Shown piece after piece: positions 1-6,971 of a DNA stretch of 12,399 bases; position 1 is the first letter of the stretch, and every line of letters begins with the position of its first letter. Position numbers and translations under genes: made by a program. Under the pieces are notes generated by a model that saw nothing but the letters and a program-made list of their open reading frames with translations, did not search any database and was not told where the DNA came from. The stretch is from positions 3,533-15,931 of the forward strand of contig DUKU01000096.1 in NCBI GenBank assembly GCA_013329135.1, given 5' to 3'. Source of the DNA: Thermoplasmata archaeon. GTDB taxonomy: Archaea > Thermoplasmatota > Thermoplasmata > UBA10834.

Positions 1-1
1 A

Positions 2-277
2 GTGTCGACGGAGACTGATACCGAGGTGCAGGAGAACGAGTACGACATGGTGCTGCTCTCAGTCGGTATGCGGCCTTCAGGTGCGGCCACCGAACTCGCG
101 GCCACCCTTGGCATACGGACCGATGATAGGGGATTCGCCATCGCCAACGATGAGCTCGCTGGCCAGGGCGTGCACGTGATAGGTACAGTCGCAGGACCGA
201 TGGACATAGAGGAGACCGCGGTGAGGGCCATGTCCGCTGCCGCCAGGGTCACAATCGCGAAGGAGGTGGCGAAATGA
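2..277 (+). CDS. hdrA: HdrA-like heterodisulfide reductase subunit A, C-terminal fragment (5' end outside window)
   Basis: The frame is open to the left edge, so this is the last 91 residues of a longer protein; the GTG at position 2 is not a credible start. The segment DMVLLSVGMRPSG, followed by a GFAIAND stretch, VHVIGTVAGPMDIEETA and a run of alanines, is the typical end of the HdrA FAD-binding domain (compare GVFVAGTA-GPKDIPES in the family). HdrA is the flavin subunit of heterodisulfide reductase complexes and the site of electron bifurcation in the cytosol. Most HdrA proteins carry a ferredoxin-like domain with two [4Fe-4S] clusters after this point. Here the protein stops 15-20 residues after the alanine-rich helix with no cysteines, so that domain is absent. 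The stop overlaps the next start (ATGA), which implies translational coupling to the HdrA-like gene downstream. The family call is solid; the rest of the protein is unseen. Confidence 0.8.
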   Translation: MSTETDTEVQENEYDMVLLSVGMRPSGAATELAATLGIRTDDRGFAIANDELAGQGVHVIGTVAGPMDIEETAVRAMSAAARVTIAKEVAK

Positions 278-1851
278 AGGCCAGGATACAGGTATTGGCC
301 TGCAAAGCCTGCACGGAGATGCCACAGCTCCTCGACATGGACGACCTCATGAATGTCGCCTCCGAGAGGGAGCTGGTCGTCTCGTCGATGCTGGTCGACC
401 GCGTCTGCGATCCGAAGATCATCAAGCGTGTGGTCGCCGAGGCGTCGGAAAGGGATGTCGACCGAGTCCTCGTCCTAGCCTGTCAGAAGAAGGATGTCAA
501 CCCAGGCCTGCTCGCTGCATACAAGAGGGCGGGGGTCAACGAGTTCATGGTCGAGTACATCAACCTCAGGGACGAGGTCATCCTGCCGCACATCAGCGAC
601 AAGGAGAGGGCCCAGGCGAAGGCAGAGACCAAGGCGGTCGCCGGGCTCGAACGGCTGCTGATGCTGCAGCCCCTGGAGAAGGCCGAGGAGGTCATGAGGA
701 CGAAGAACGTTGTCATCCTTGGCGGGGGGGTGGCTGGCCGCAAGGCAGCGGAGGTCGCAGCAGCAGAGGGCGCCCATACCATCATCATCGAGAAGTCAGG
801 CAGCAGCCACAAAACGCCCGGCGTCATCATGCCCAATTCCACGCTGCTCGGCGCTAAAGGCTACGGTGGCAATTTCGTCCTGTCCATCAAAGCCGGCGAG
901 AAGGTCGAGGAGCTCGAGTGCGCAGCCGTCGTCGTCGCCACTGGCGGAGGATGGGCCGAACTCAAGGGCCCGCTCGCCAAGGCGTTCAAGTCCGCAGTCC
1001 CGCTCTACAGGCTGCACGAGCAAATGCAGACCGGGGCGGTCCCGAAGGGACCGGTCGTGATCGTCGACTCGCCCGACCCCGCAGGGAAGACGCTCGCTGT
1101 CCAGGACTTCGCATGGGATGATACGCTCGAGCTGGCAATCGACCTGAAGAAACAGCAGCCGCTGGAAGAAGTGTATGTCGTGTTCCAGGAGATGCGCGCC
1201 TTCGGCCTGTCCGAGCTCGCCTACAAGGATGCGGCTGAGCTAGGCGTCAGGTTCATCAGATACGACAGGGCGGCTGGGCCGAAGATCGATCCCAAGGAAC
1301 CCACGAAGCTCACGGTCAAGGACCTCGCTCAGGCCGAGGTTCTCACAATCCCGATCGGAACCCTCGCGTTCGCTGCGATACCAGCGAACAAGGATAACAT
1401 CGGGATCGCCACGGCCCTCAGGATACCCATGTCCCCCGAGGGAGGTGTGAGGAGAGGCAGCATCCAGAGATGGCCAGTAAGCACTCCCAGGCCGGGTGTG
1501 TTCGTCTGCGGCTCCGCGATGTTCCCCAAGTCAAAGGACATGGCCGAGGCAGAGGGTGAGGCCGCAGGACTCATGGCTGGCAAATTCGTGATGAAGGGTG
1601 TGATCGAATACGGAGGCGTCGTCGCGGAGGTCGCGCAGGAGAAATGCTCCGCGTGCCTCACATGCGTCAGGACCTGCCCGTACGACGCGCCGTACATCGG
1701 CAGCGCTGGCAAGGTCGAGATACGCATCCAGGCGTGCCAGGGCTGTGGCATGTGCGCCGGTATCTGCCCGAGCAAGGCGATCGAACTCCGTGGATCCACG
1801 GACGACCAGATCGCACAGGAGACGCGCACAATGCTCGGAGGTGACTTCTGA
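274..1851 (+). CDS. HdrA-like flavo-iron-sulfur protein, shortened form
   Basis: 525 residues, started at the ATG at 274 behind a GGAGG site (262-266). Residues 1-130 match the HdrA N-terminal domain, with a CKAC pair (C10, C13), C45 and C70 at places where HdrA has conserved cysteines. A FAD dinucleotide-binding motif GGGVAG lies at 150-155, and the second half of the flavin domain includes VATGGG (221-226) and GVFVCGSA (408-415). The C-terminus is a two-cluster ferredoxin domain with C458/C461/C464/C468 and C488/C491/C494/C498. Family HdrAs are usually about 650 residues or more. The missing part is the CxxC cluster segment after the flavin motif and the internal ferredoxin domain: GYGGNF (197-201 region) leads almost directly into the second flavin half. 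The likely role is electron transfer in a complex with the neighbouring HdrA, MvhD and MetVF. It is cytosolic, with no signal peptide or membrane segment. Whether it binds FAD or bifurcates is not known. Confidence 0.85.
   Translation: MKARIQVLACKACTEMPQLLDMDDLMNVASERELVVSSMLVDRVCDPKIIKRVVAEASERDVDRVLVLACQKKDVNPGLLAAYKRAGVNEFMVEYINLRDEVILPHISDKERAQAKAETKAVAGLERLLMLQPLEKAEEVMRTKNVVILGGGVAGRKAAEVAAAEGAHTIIIEKSGSSHKTPGVIMPNSTLLGAKGYGGNFVLSIKAGEKVEELECAAVVVATGGGWAELKGPLAKAFKSAVPLYRLHEQMQTGAVPKGPVVIVDSPDPAGKTLAVQDFAWDDTLELAIDLKKQQPLEEVYVVFQEMRAFGLSELAYKDAAELGVRFIRYDRAAGPKIDPKEPTKLTVKDLAQAEVLTIPIGTLAFAAIPANKDNIGIATALRIPMSPEGGVRRGSIQRWPVSTPRPGVFVCGSAMFPKSKDMAEAEGEAAGLMAGKFVMKGVIEYGGVVAEVAQEKCSACLTCVRTCPYDAPYIGSAGKVEIRIQACQGCGMCAGICPSKAIELRGSTDDQIAQETRTMLGGDF
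1837..1844 (+). promoter_or_regulatory. Strong Shine-Dalgarno site for the mvhD-like gene
   Basis: GGAGGTGA lies 6 bases before the ATG at 1851. It is a near-complete match to the 3' end of 16S rRNA and is embedded in the last codons of the HdrA-like gene. It fixes the start of the next gene despite the 1-base stop/start overlap. Confidence 0.75.
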
Positions 1852-2270
1852 TGTCCGAGAGGAAGCCGAAGGTCGTCGGGTTCTGCTGCGAGAAACATGG
1901 CATCGATTCAGCCATCCTCGCCGCCAGGTCCGGCAGGCAATACGACGCCAGCGTCAGGATAATCAAGGTCCCGTGCACCGGCAGGGTGGACGGCATCCAC
2001 ATACTCCAGGCACTCGAGGACGGGGCTGACTCGGTCTTCGTGCTCGGATGCCTTGAGAAGAACTGCCACTACGATACTGGTTCGATCGAGGGGAGGAAGC
2101 GCGTCGAGTACGTCAAGTCCACCCTCGCCGACCTGGGCATCGAGAAGGAGCGGGTCGAGATGTTCAACGCGTCGTCGACCATGGCATGGAAGTTCCCTGA
2201 AATAGTGTCGAAGATGGTCGATGTCGCGAGGCGGCTCGGCCCTATCGGCAAGGCAGGTGGTGACCGATGA
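1851..2270 (+). CDS. mvhD: MvhD-like [2Fe-2S] electron-transfer subunit
   Basis: 139 residues, the usual length for the MvhD/FrhD-like delta subunit family, which passes electrons between a partner oxidoreductase and HdrA. Family signatures are VGFCCEKHG (9-17), VPCTGRVDG (40-48), EDGADSVFVLGC (56-67) and NCHYDTGS (71-78), giving candidate iron ligands C13, C42, C67 and C72. In MvhD the first motif is normally F-x-C-x-x-C. Here the second cysteine position is H16, with an extra cysteine at C12. The gene starts 1 base inside the upstream stop and its own stop overlaps metV by 4 bases, so it belongs to the hdrA-metVF operon. No hydrogenase genes (mvhA/mvhG) are near, so it more likely links HdrA to MetVF than to a hydrogenase. 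That partner assignment is inferred from gene order and from the Moorella complex. Confidence 0.88.
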   Translation: MSERKPKVVGFCCEKHGIDSAILAARSGRQYDASVRIIKVPCTGRVDGIHILQALEDGADSVFVLGCLEKNCHYDTGSIEGRKRVEYVKSTLADLGIEKERVEMFNASSTMAWKFPEIVSKMVDVARRLGPIGKAGGDR

Positions 2271-2971
2271 TAGTCGCCAAGAGGAAGCCGATGGCGGAGA
2301 TAGCGGAGATGGTCGCCCCCTACAAGACAGTCAAGGTCATAGGCTGCAGAAGCTGCGTGGCCATATGCCTAGCTGGCGGGGAGAAGGAGGTCAAGATGCT
2401 CGTCTCCGCCCTCAGGCTCAAGGCCAAGAAAGAAGGCAGGAAGCAGGAGTTCGAGGGCCTCGTCGTCGAGAGGCAGTGCGAGAAGGAATGGGTCGAGGAG
2501 GTCGAAGGTAAGATACTCGATTCGGACCTGGTCCTGTCAATGGCCTGCTCTCTGGGCGCGCAGACGATAGGCGACATGTATCCCAAGAAGATCGTCTTCC
2601 CGGCCCTGAACACAGGCATCTTCGGCGTCCCCGAGGAGCAGGGTGTCTGGTCGGAGAAGTGCGTAGGATGCGGCAACTGCATCATCCACACGACCGGAGG
2701 CATATGCCCAATCGCCAGGTGCGCGAAGAGCATGCTCAACGGTCCCTGCGGTGGGTCGTCGAACGGCAAGTGCGAGGTGAACCTCGAGGTCGACTGCGCA
2801 TGGTACGCGATACATGAGAGGCTGAAGCTCCAGAACAGGCTCGACCTCATCGAGCAGGTGTCCCCTCCCAAGGACTGGTCCACCAGTCATTCCGGAGGCA
2901 GAAGGGTGTATGTCAGGGACGACGCTAAGCTCACGCAACACCAGAAGAAGGGCAAGGAGGCGGTCAGATGA
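2267..2971 (+). CDS. metV: MetV, iron-sulfur/zinc partner subunit of methylenetetrahydrofolate reductase
   Basis: 234 residues that follow the MetV family closely from the first residue (MIVAKRKPMAEI) to PPKDWSTS near the end. Cysteine clusters are visible: C27/C30/C34 near the N-terminus, C71 (ERQCE), C94, then C132/C135/C138 (KCVGCGNC), C147 and C152 (GGICPIARC), C161 (GPCGG), C169 (GKCE) and C177 (DCAW). MetV is the small subunit that feeds electrons to the flavin of MetF, so the pair reduces methylene- to methyl-tetrahydrofolate in the methyl branch of the Wood-Ljungdahl pathway. It is a soluble protein. The gene overlaps both neighbours by 4 bases, an arrangement that favours stoichiometric synthesis. 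The family match is very strong. The electron donor (MvhD/HdrA rather than NADH or ferredoxin directly) is inferred from the operon. Confidence 0.93.
   Translation: MIVAKRKPMAEIAEMVAPYKTVKVIGCRSCVAICLAGGEKEVKMLVSALRLKAKKEGRKQEFEGLVVERQCEKEWVEEVEGKILDSDLVLSMACSLGAQTIGDMYPKKIVFPALNTGIFGVPEEQGVWSEKCVGCGNCIIHTTGGICPIARCAKSMLNGPCGGSSNGKCEVNLEVDCAWYAIHERLKLQNRLDLIEQVSPPKDWSTSHSGGRRVYVRDDAKLTQHQKKGKEAVR
2956..2960 (+). promoter_or_regulatory. Shine-Dalgarno site for metF
   Basis: GGAGG lies 7 bases before the metF ATG at 2968, inside the last codons of metV. It supports this start and independent ribosome loading at the overlapping junction. Confidence 0.65.
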
Positions 2972-3888
2972 AAACTGGCAGCAACCTCGAGAAGGTCTTC
3001 GAGTCCGGCAAGTTCGCCGTGACCGCGGAGATAGGCCCGCCACAGTCCGCCAATCCGGAACCGCTCACACATCATGCGAAGATGCTCAAAGGATATGCGG
3101 ACGCGTTCAACCTCACTGACAACCAGACCGCGGTCGTCAGGCTCTCCAGCATCGCGAGCGCTGTCATCATCATGAGAGAGGGGATCGAACCCGTCATACA
3201 GATGACCTGCAGGGACAGGAACAGGATCGCCCTCCAGAGCGATCTCCTGGGCGCGAGCGCACTAGGCATCAGGAACGTCCTGTGCCTGACTGGGGACCAC
3301 CAGATCTTCGGGAACGAGAAGGCCTCGAAAAGCGTCTTCGACTTCGACTCAGTATCCGAGATCTCGGTGTTCGACAAGCTCAGGCGAGAGGGCAAGCAGG
3401 CCGGAGGCCAGGAGATAAAAGACCCGCCGAAGGTGTATCTCGGATGCGCCGAGAACCCGTTCGCCACTCCCTACGAGTTCAGGGCGACCAGGCTCGCGAA
3501 GAAGGTCGCGGCCGGAGCGGACTTCGTCCAGACCCAGGCCATATTCGACATGGACATGTTCGAGAAGTGGATGGACGAGGTCAGGGCGCGCGGCCTTGAC
3601 AAGAAGGTCCACATACTCGCCGGAGTCCTCCCGATGAAGACCGCTGGCGCTGCCCGGTACATGAAGAACAAAGTCCCAGGCATGATCGTGCCCAACCAGA
3701 TCATCGACCGCATGAAGAACGCGAAGGACTCCAAGGAGGAGGGCATCAAGCTGTGCGTCGAACAGATAGAGACCCTGAAGGCGATGAAGGGGGTCCACGG
3801 GGTCCACATAATGGCGGTCATGTGGGAGGAGATGGTGCCAAGGATCGTCGAGGAGGCCGGGCTGCTGCCCAGGCCTTCGATCGAATGA
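2968..3888 (+). CDS. metF: MetF, 5,10-methylenetetrahydrofolate reductase catalytic subunit
   Basis: 306 residues, the typical size of a bacterial-type MetF TIM barrel. Landmarks in order are TAEIGPP (19-25), whose E21 matches the catalytic acid of Escherichia coli MetF (E28); QMTCRDRNR (78-86), the conserved strand after barrel strand 3; LCLTGDH (105-111), whose D110 matches the flavin/folate-interacting D120; QTQAIFD (the conserved FxQ-T/P-Q-x-F motif region); and AGVLPM (the usual GI-x-P element). It binds FAD and reduces methylene-tetrahydrofolate to methyl-tetrahydrofolate. There is no C-terminal regulatory domain, as in bacterial forms. The 4-base overlap with metV and the shared operon with HdrA/MvhD homologues suggest a MetVF complex fed by an Hdr-type module. 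Tetrahydrofolate versus an archaeal pterin cannot be decided from the sequence, but metV and purH both favour tetrahydrofolate. Confidence 0.92.
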   Translation: MKTGSNLEKVFESGKFAVTAEIGPPQSANPEPLTHHAKMLKGYADAFNLTDNQTAVVRLSSIASAVIIMREGIEPVIQMTCRDRNRIALQSDLLGASALGIRNVLCLTGDHQIFGNEKASKSVFDFDSVSEISVFDKLRREGKQAGGQEIKDPPKVYLGCAENPFATPYEFRATRLAKKVAAGADFVQTQAIFDMDMFEKWMDEVRARGLDKKVHILAGVLPMKTAGAARYMKNKVPGMIVPNQIIDRMKNAKDSKEEGIKLCVEQIETLKAMKGVHGVHIMAVMWEEMVPRIVEEAGLLPRPSIE

Positions 3889-3892
3889 GGAG
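3887..3892 (+). promoter_or_regulatory. Shine-Dalgarno site that decides the DUF885 start
   Basis: GAGGAG lies 10 bases upstream of the ATG at 3903. An alternative ATG at 3885 overlaps the metF stop but has no such site in front of it. This favours 3903, at the cost of a slightly long spacing. Confidence 0.45.
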
Positions 3893-3902
3893 AACCGGGG
3901 AG

Positions 3903-5570
3903 ATGAGTTCAGAGGAGTTCGACGCGCTCAACAACGAGATGGTCAGGGAGCTGTTCAGGGTCAACCCAGACACTGGCACCAGGTTCGGCATCCACGACCC
4001 ATATGATGGCATGCTCCCCCATGGAGGCTTCAGACGCCTCGAGGAGACGGCACAAGTGCTGACATCGTGGCTGCGGAAGGCCGAGAAGGTCGCTGGCTCC
4101 GACGAACTCGACGATGACCAGGTCATCTCGCTCGAGGTCCTCCGGATGAGCGAGGCGCTCCAGAGGTTCGCGATCGACGACTATCCCCTGTGGCGGATGT
4201 CCCCAGAGGCGACCGAGGTCCCCGGGGGCGTCCTTCTGCTCATGCTGATAAGGGACTACGCCACGACCGAGAAGAAGGCCACTTGGATATCATCGAGGAT
4301 AGGCGAGATGCCCAGGTACCTCGAGGAGTTCAGGACGAGGTTCAATCCCGGAAAGCCGATCAAACACTGGACCCACATGTCCATCGAATCCGCAAGGGAC
4401 CTTCCCAAGTTCCTGAGGTTCTTGGGGGACCACTTCAAGATGGACGTGTCAGTCCGCATAGCGGCGGACCTCGCCAAGAACGTTGCGCGTGCGAACGAGG
4501 CGTTGAAAGAGCACTTGGACTGGCTGCGGAACCTGGAAGAGCATGCGGTCTCGGACTTCGCCATGGGCTATGACAAACTGGACAAACTGCTCAGGACCAG
4601 GGGTTTCGAGCTCAGCGCCGACCAGATCCTCGCCTTCGGAGAGGCTTCCGTGAGAAGCCTCAAGGCGGAGAGGGACGAGGTCTCGGCGATGATGACGCCC
4701 GGAAAAGGCCCCGAGGCGGCCGTCGCGATGATGAGAGCCGATGCGCCCGCGACATTCGACGACGCGTTCACCGAAACCATCAGGGAGGTAGAGCGAGCCA
4801 AGCGGTTCATAATCGACAACGGCATCGCGACCATGGACTACGACGCCAGGCTCCATATCGTGGAGACGCCGAGCTTCATGGCCAGCATAATACCGACTGC
4901 CGCGCTTGAGATGGCCGCGCCCTTCGAGGAGCGGCAGCAGGGAGTGCTCCTGCTGACGAGGGCTCCGAGCGGGGCGCTCCAGAATCTGTATTCCAGGGCG
5001 TCCATCGCCAACCTGGCCGTGCACGAGGCATACCCTGGCCATTTCCACCAGGGCGTGGTCTCCAACAAGAAACCCTGGATGCACCAGCTCTCTCTGATGC
5101 TGATAGAACCTGATACGATCACCCCGTCATGGGAGACTCAGGAGGGGTGGGGGATGTACTGCGAGACGATGATGCTGGAGAAGGGTTTCAGAACGACACT
5201 CGCGGACAGGCACGCGATGCTCGACTATGCGATCTGGAGGGCGTGCCGGGTAATATACGACGTGAAATTCGCGAGAGGCGAAGCCTCGCTCGACGAGATG
5301 GTCAGGATGTTCATGAAGGAGACCAGCTCGTCCAGGAAGGTCACCGAGGACGAGGTGTACGGTTTCTCGAAGACCCCTGGGTACGGGCTATCGTACCTCA
5401 CGGGCCGGCAGATGGTCCTCGACCTGAAGAGGGACCTCGTGACTGAGTTCGGAGGGCGCTTCGACGAGAAGAGATTCCACGACCTCATGGCGGAGAGCGG
5501 CAACCTGCCGTTCCACCTAGCCAAGAGGGCGGTGAGGAGAGGCTTCGGCCTCACCTCGGTGCGCCCCTGA
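3903..5570 (+). CDS. DUF885-family zinc metallopeptidase-like protein
   Basis: 555 residues from the ATG at 3903; an in-frame ATG at 3885 would add six residues. The DUF885 hallmark HEAYPGHF is at 374-381, and E-G-W-G-M-Y-C-E follows at 414-421. In this family H374, E375/H380 and the glutamate of the EGW motif are thought to form a gluzincin-like metal site. The long helical N-terminal half (EEFDALNNEMVRELF, then repeated amphipathic helices) is also typical. No signal peptide or transmembrane segment is seen, so it is probably cytosolic. The substrate is unknown; members are predicted carboxypeptidases or oligopeptidases. It begins 14 bases after metF on the same strand and is likely co-transcribed, but no functional link to C1 metabolism is evident. 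The family call is firm; enzymatic activity is inferred. Confidence 0.87.
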   Translation: MSSEEFDALNNEMVRELFRVNPDTGTRFGIHDPYDGMLPHGGFRRLEETAQVLTSWLRKAEKVAGSDELDDDQVISLEVLRMSEALQRFAIDDYPLWRMSPEATEVPGGVLLLMLIRDYATTEKKATWISSRIGEMPRYLEEFRTRFNPGKPIKHWTHMSIESARDLPKFLRFLGDHFKMDVSVRIAADLAKNVARANEALKEHLDWLRNLEEHAVSDFAMGYDKLDKLLRTRGFELSADQILAFGEASVRSLKAERDEVSAMMTPGKGPEAAVAMMRADAPATFDDAFTETIREVERAKRFIIDNGIATMDYDARLHIVETPSFMASIIPTAALEMAAPFEERQQGVLLLTRAPSGALQNLYSRASIANLAVHEAYPGHFHQGVVSNKKPWMHQLSLMLIEPDTITPSWETQEGWGMYCETMMLEKGFRTTLADRHAMLDYAIWRACRVIYDVKFARGEASLDEMVRMFMKETSSSRKVTEDEVYGFSKTPGYGLSYLTGRQMVLDLKRDLVTEFGGRFDEKRFHDLMAESGNLPFHLAKRAVRRGFGLTSVRP

Positions 5571-5637
5571 CCGCTCAAGCGCAACCATGATGAACGGCGG
5601 CGGCTTTCCCGGTGGCGTGATCATATGAATGCGACGC

Positions 5638-5643
5638 GGGGAG
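5638..5643 (+). promoter_or_regulatory. Shine-Dalgarno site for the MFS transporter gene
   Basis: GGGGAG lies 7 bases before the ATG at 5651. Two nearby upstream ATGs (5625 and 5629) are in other frames, so this site supports 5651 as the start. The 80-base gap after the DUF885 gene shows no clear terminator or TATA box, so read-through from the upstream operon is possible. Confidence 0.6.
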
Positions 5644-5650
5644 CAAGACC

Positions 5651-6865
5651 ATGAAGGCTGCCACCCGCCCCATCATGATAATAGCGGGGCTCACATTCCT
5701 GGCGATGTTCAACCTGACATTCATAGTGCCCTCGCTCAAGGAGGTCATAATCGACAGGTACGACTCGAGCGCGACCATGGCATCGTTGTTCGTGACCGTC
5801 GAGATGGTCGCGTACATAATCTTCGGAGTCGTATGGGGCATCCTATCTGACAAGCGCGGAGAGAGACGGATCTTCATCGTGGTCGGCTTCTTCGGGTCCG
5901 CCCTGCTCTATTACACCATGAGCCTCGCGCCGGACATAACGACCCTCCTTGCGCTGAGGTTCGCCCAGGGCGCCCTCACCGTCATGGCCTGGTCACTGCT
6001 GATGACCATGGCGCTGGACATCGCGCACGCCCACAGCTACGGCGCAGCGATGGGCATCGTAGGCACTGGGCTCGCGCTTGGCATCGGGTTCGGAGCGCCC
6101 GTCGGGGGCTTCGTCGGTGACATCGGGCCACTATACCCACTCTATGTCGCGTCAGCGATGTTCCTCGTGGCCGCGGCCCTCGCCCTGATACTGATCAAGG
6201 ACGTACCCATAAGGAGCAAGCCGGAGTCGATCGTGGTGGCGGTCAGGTTCATAATGAGGGACAGAAGGGTCGTACCTTCATTCCTGTTCAGCTTCGCTGA
6301 GAGGTTCAGCGCAGGGTATCTCGTATTCCTGCTCCCTCTGTACCTCGCCTACGAGTTCGGCGCCGAGCCTTCCGTGAGAGGCTTGTATCTGGCCGCGTTC
6401 TTACTCCCGTTCGCGCTGCTCCAGTACCCGTTCGGGAAGCTCTCGGACAAGCACGGTAGAACGCTGATGCTCGTAGTCGGCGGGTTCGCGTACGCACTCA
6501 TGCTCGGACTCCTCGGATACGTTGGCGAGGCAGGGATGGTGGTACTCATGATATCCTCAGGCTCGTTGGCCGCGATGTTGCTTCCCGCGAGCCTCGGGCT
6601 CTTGGGAGACCTCGCCCCGAAGGGCGAGCACGCGACATACATGGGGGGTTTCAACGCCCTCGGATCCCTGGGATTCGCGGTCGCGCCCCCTCTCGCGACG
6701 GTCCTATCCGACGAGGTGGGGTACCCGGTCGCATTAGCGGTCGGCGGAGCGATAGTCGCGGCCACGGTCGCGGCCTCACTGCCGTTCCTGATGAAGATGA
6801 AAGACCGTTCGCGCGAGCACCTGCACGGACCTGTGAGGGGAACGGATCAGCGAGAGACCCCCTGA
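5651..6865 (+). CDS. Major facilitator superfamily (MFS) transporter
   Basis: 404 residues made largely of hydrophobic helices, consistent with about 12 transmembrane segments in two halves. MFS motif A, G-x-L-S-D-K-R-G-E-R, is at 63-72 between helices 2 and 3. A second copy, GKLSDKHGR at 262-270, falls at the equivalent place in the C-terminal half. A glycine-rich stretch GTGLALGIGFGAPVGG (138-153) resembles motif C in helix 5, which is common in antiporters of the drug:H+ type. A cytoplasmic loop of charged residues around 184-207 separates the halves. The protein sits in the cytoplasmic membrane. Substrate and direction cannot be told; the motif C-like element favours efflux, weakly. It ends in a short charged tail. 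Neighbours (DUF885 upstream, purH downstream with its own leader) do not reveal the substrate. Confidence 0.88.
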   Translation: MKAATRPIMIIAGLTFLAMFNLTFIVPSLKEVIIDRYDSSATMASLFVTVEMVAYIIFGVVWGILSDKRGERRIFIVVGFFGSALLYYTMSLAPDITTLLALRFAQGALTVMAWSLLMTMALDIAHAHSYGAAMGIVGTGLALGIGFGAPVGGFVGDIGPLYPLYVASAMFLVAAALALILIKDVPIRSKPESIVVAVRFIMRDRRVVPSFLFSFAERFSAGYLVFLLPLYLAYEFGAEPSVRGLYLAAFLLPFALLQYPFGKLSDKHGRTLMLVVGGFAYALMLGLLGYVGEAGMVVLMISSGSLAAMLLPASLGLLGDLAPKGEHATYMGGFNALGSLGFAVAPPLATVLSDEVGYPVALAVGGAIVAATVAASLPFLMKMKDRSREHLHGPVRGTDQRETP

Positions 6866-6875
6866 CGCCGATGAG

Positions 6876-6892
6876 GAAAACGGTTATAACGG
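6876..6892 (+). promoter_or_regulatory. Candidate TATA/BRE promoter for purH
   Basis: GAAAACGGTTATAACGG has an A-rich stretch like an archaeal BRE followed by TTATAA (6884-6889). A start site about 25 bases downstream would fall near 6912, giving a leader of about 60 bases. A second AT-rich element, ATTAAT at 6951-6956, is too close to the ATG for normal TATA spacing. The gap between the MFS gene and purH is otherwise GC-rich, which is why this element stands out. Confidence 0.35.
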
Positions 6893-6900
6893 CCCACAAG

Positions 6901-6941
6901 ATACCTTTGCCGCACACCTCATGCCCCTTGCGGCTAGGTAT
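6901..6941 (+). repeat. Interrupted inverted repeat (possible hairpin) upstream of purH
   Basis: ATACCT (6901-6906) pairs with AGGTAT (6936-6941), and GCCGC (6909-6913) pairs with GCGGC (6930-6934). The two stems are separated by a small 2x1 internal loop and enclose a 16-base loop. It lies between the candidate TATA box and the purH start, so it could be an operator, a leader structure, or a remnant of MFS transcript termination. It has no T-run after it. Confidence 0.45.
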
Positions 6942-6971
6942 GCGCAAGCCATTAATCGGAGCGTATGTTGA

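Noticed and set aside
3790..3807. Tandem GGGGTCCAC repeat (two 9-base copies) in metF
   Set aside because: It encodes G-V-H-G-V-H within a conserved part of the protein; two copies in frame are most likely coincidental. A similar two-copy GACAAACTG repeat at 4572-4589 was dismissed for the same reason.
3753..3902. Extension of the DUF885 frame back into metF
   Set aside because: It overlaps 136 bases of a clear MetF C-terminus in another frame, is rich in Arg/Gly without family similarity, and a start with a ribosome site exists at 3903.
4449..5084. 211-residue open frame antisense to the DUF885 gene
   Set aside because: Low-complexity Arg/Gly/His-rich product typical of antisense frames in GC-rich genes; the sense strand encodes the DUF885 motif.
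5571..5650. Small RNA or tRNA in the gap before the MFS gene
   Set aside because: Only 80 bases, with no cloverleaf, no stable long stem and no clear promoter.
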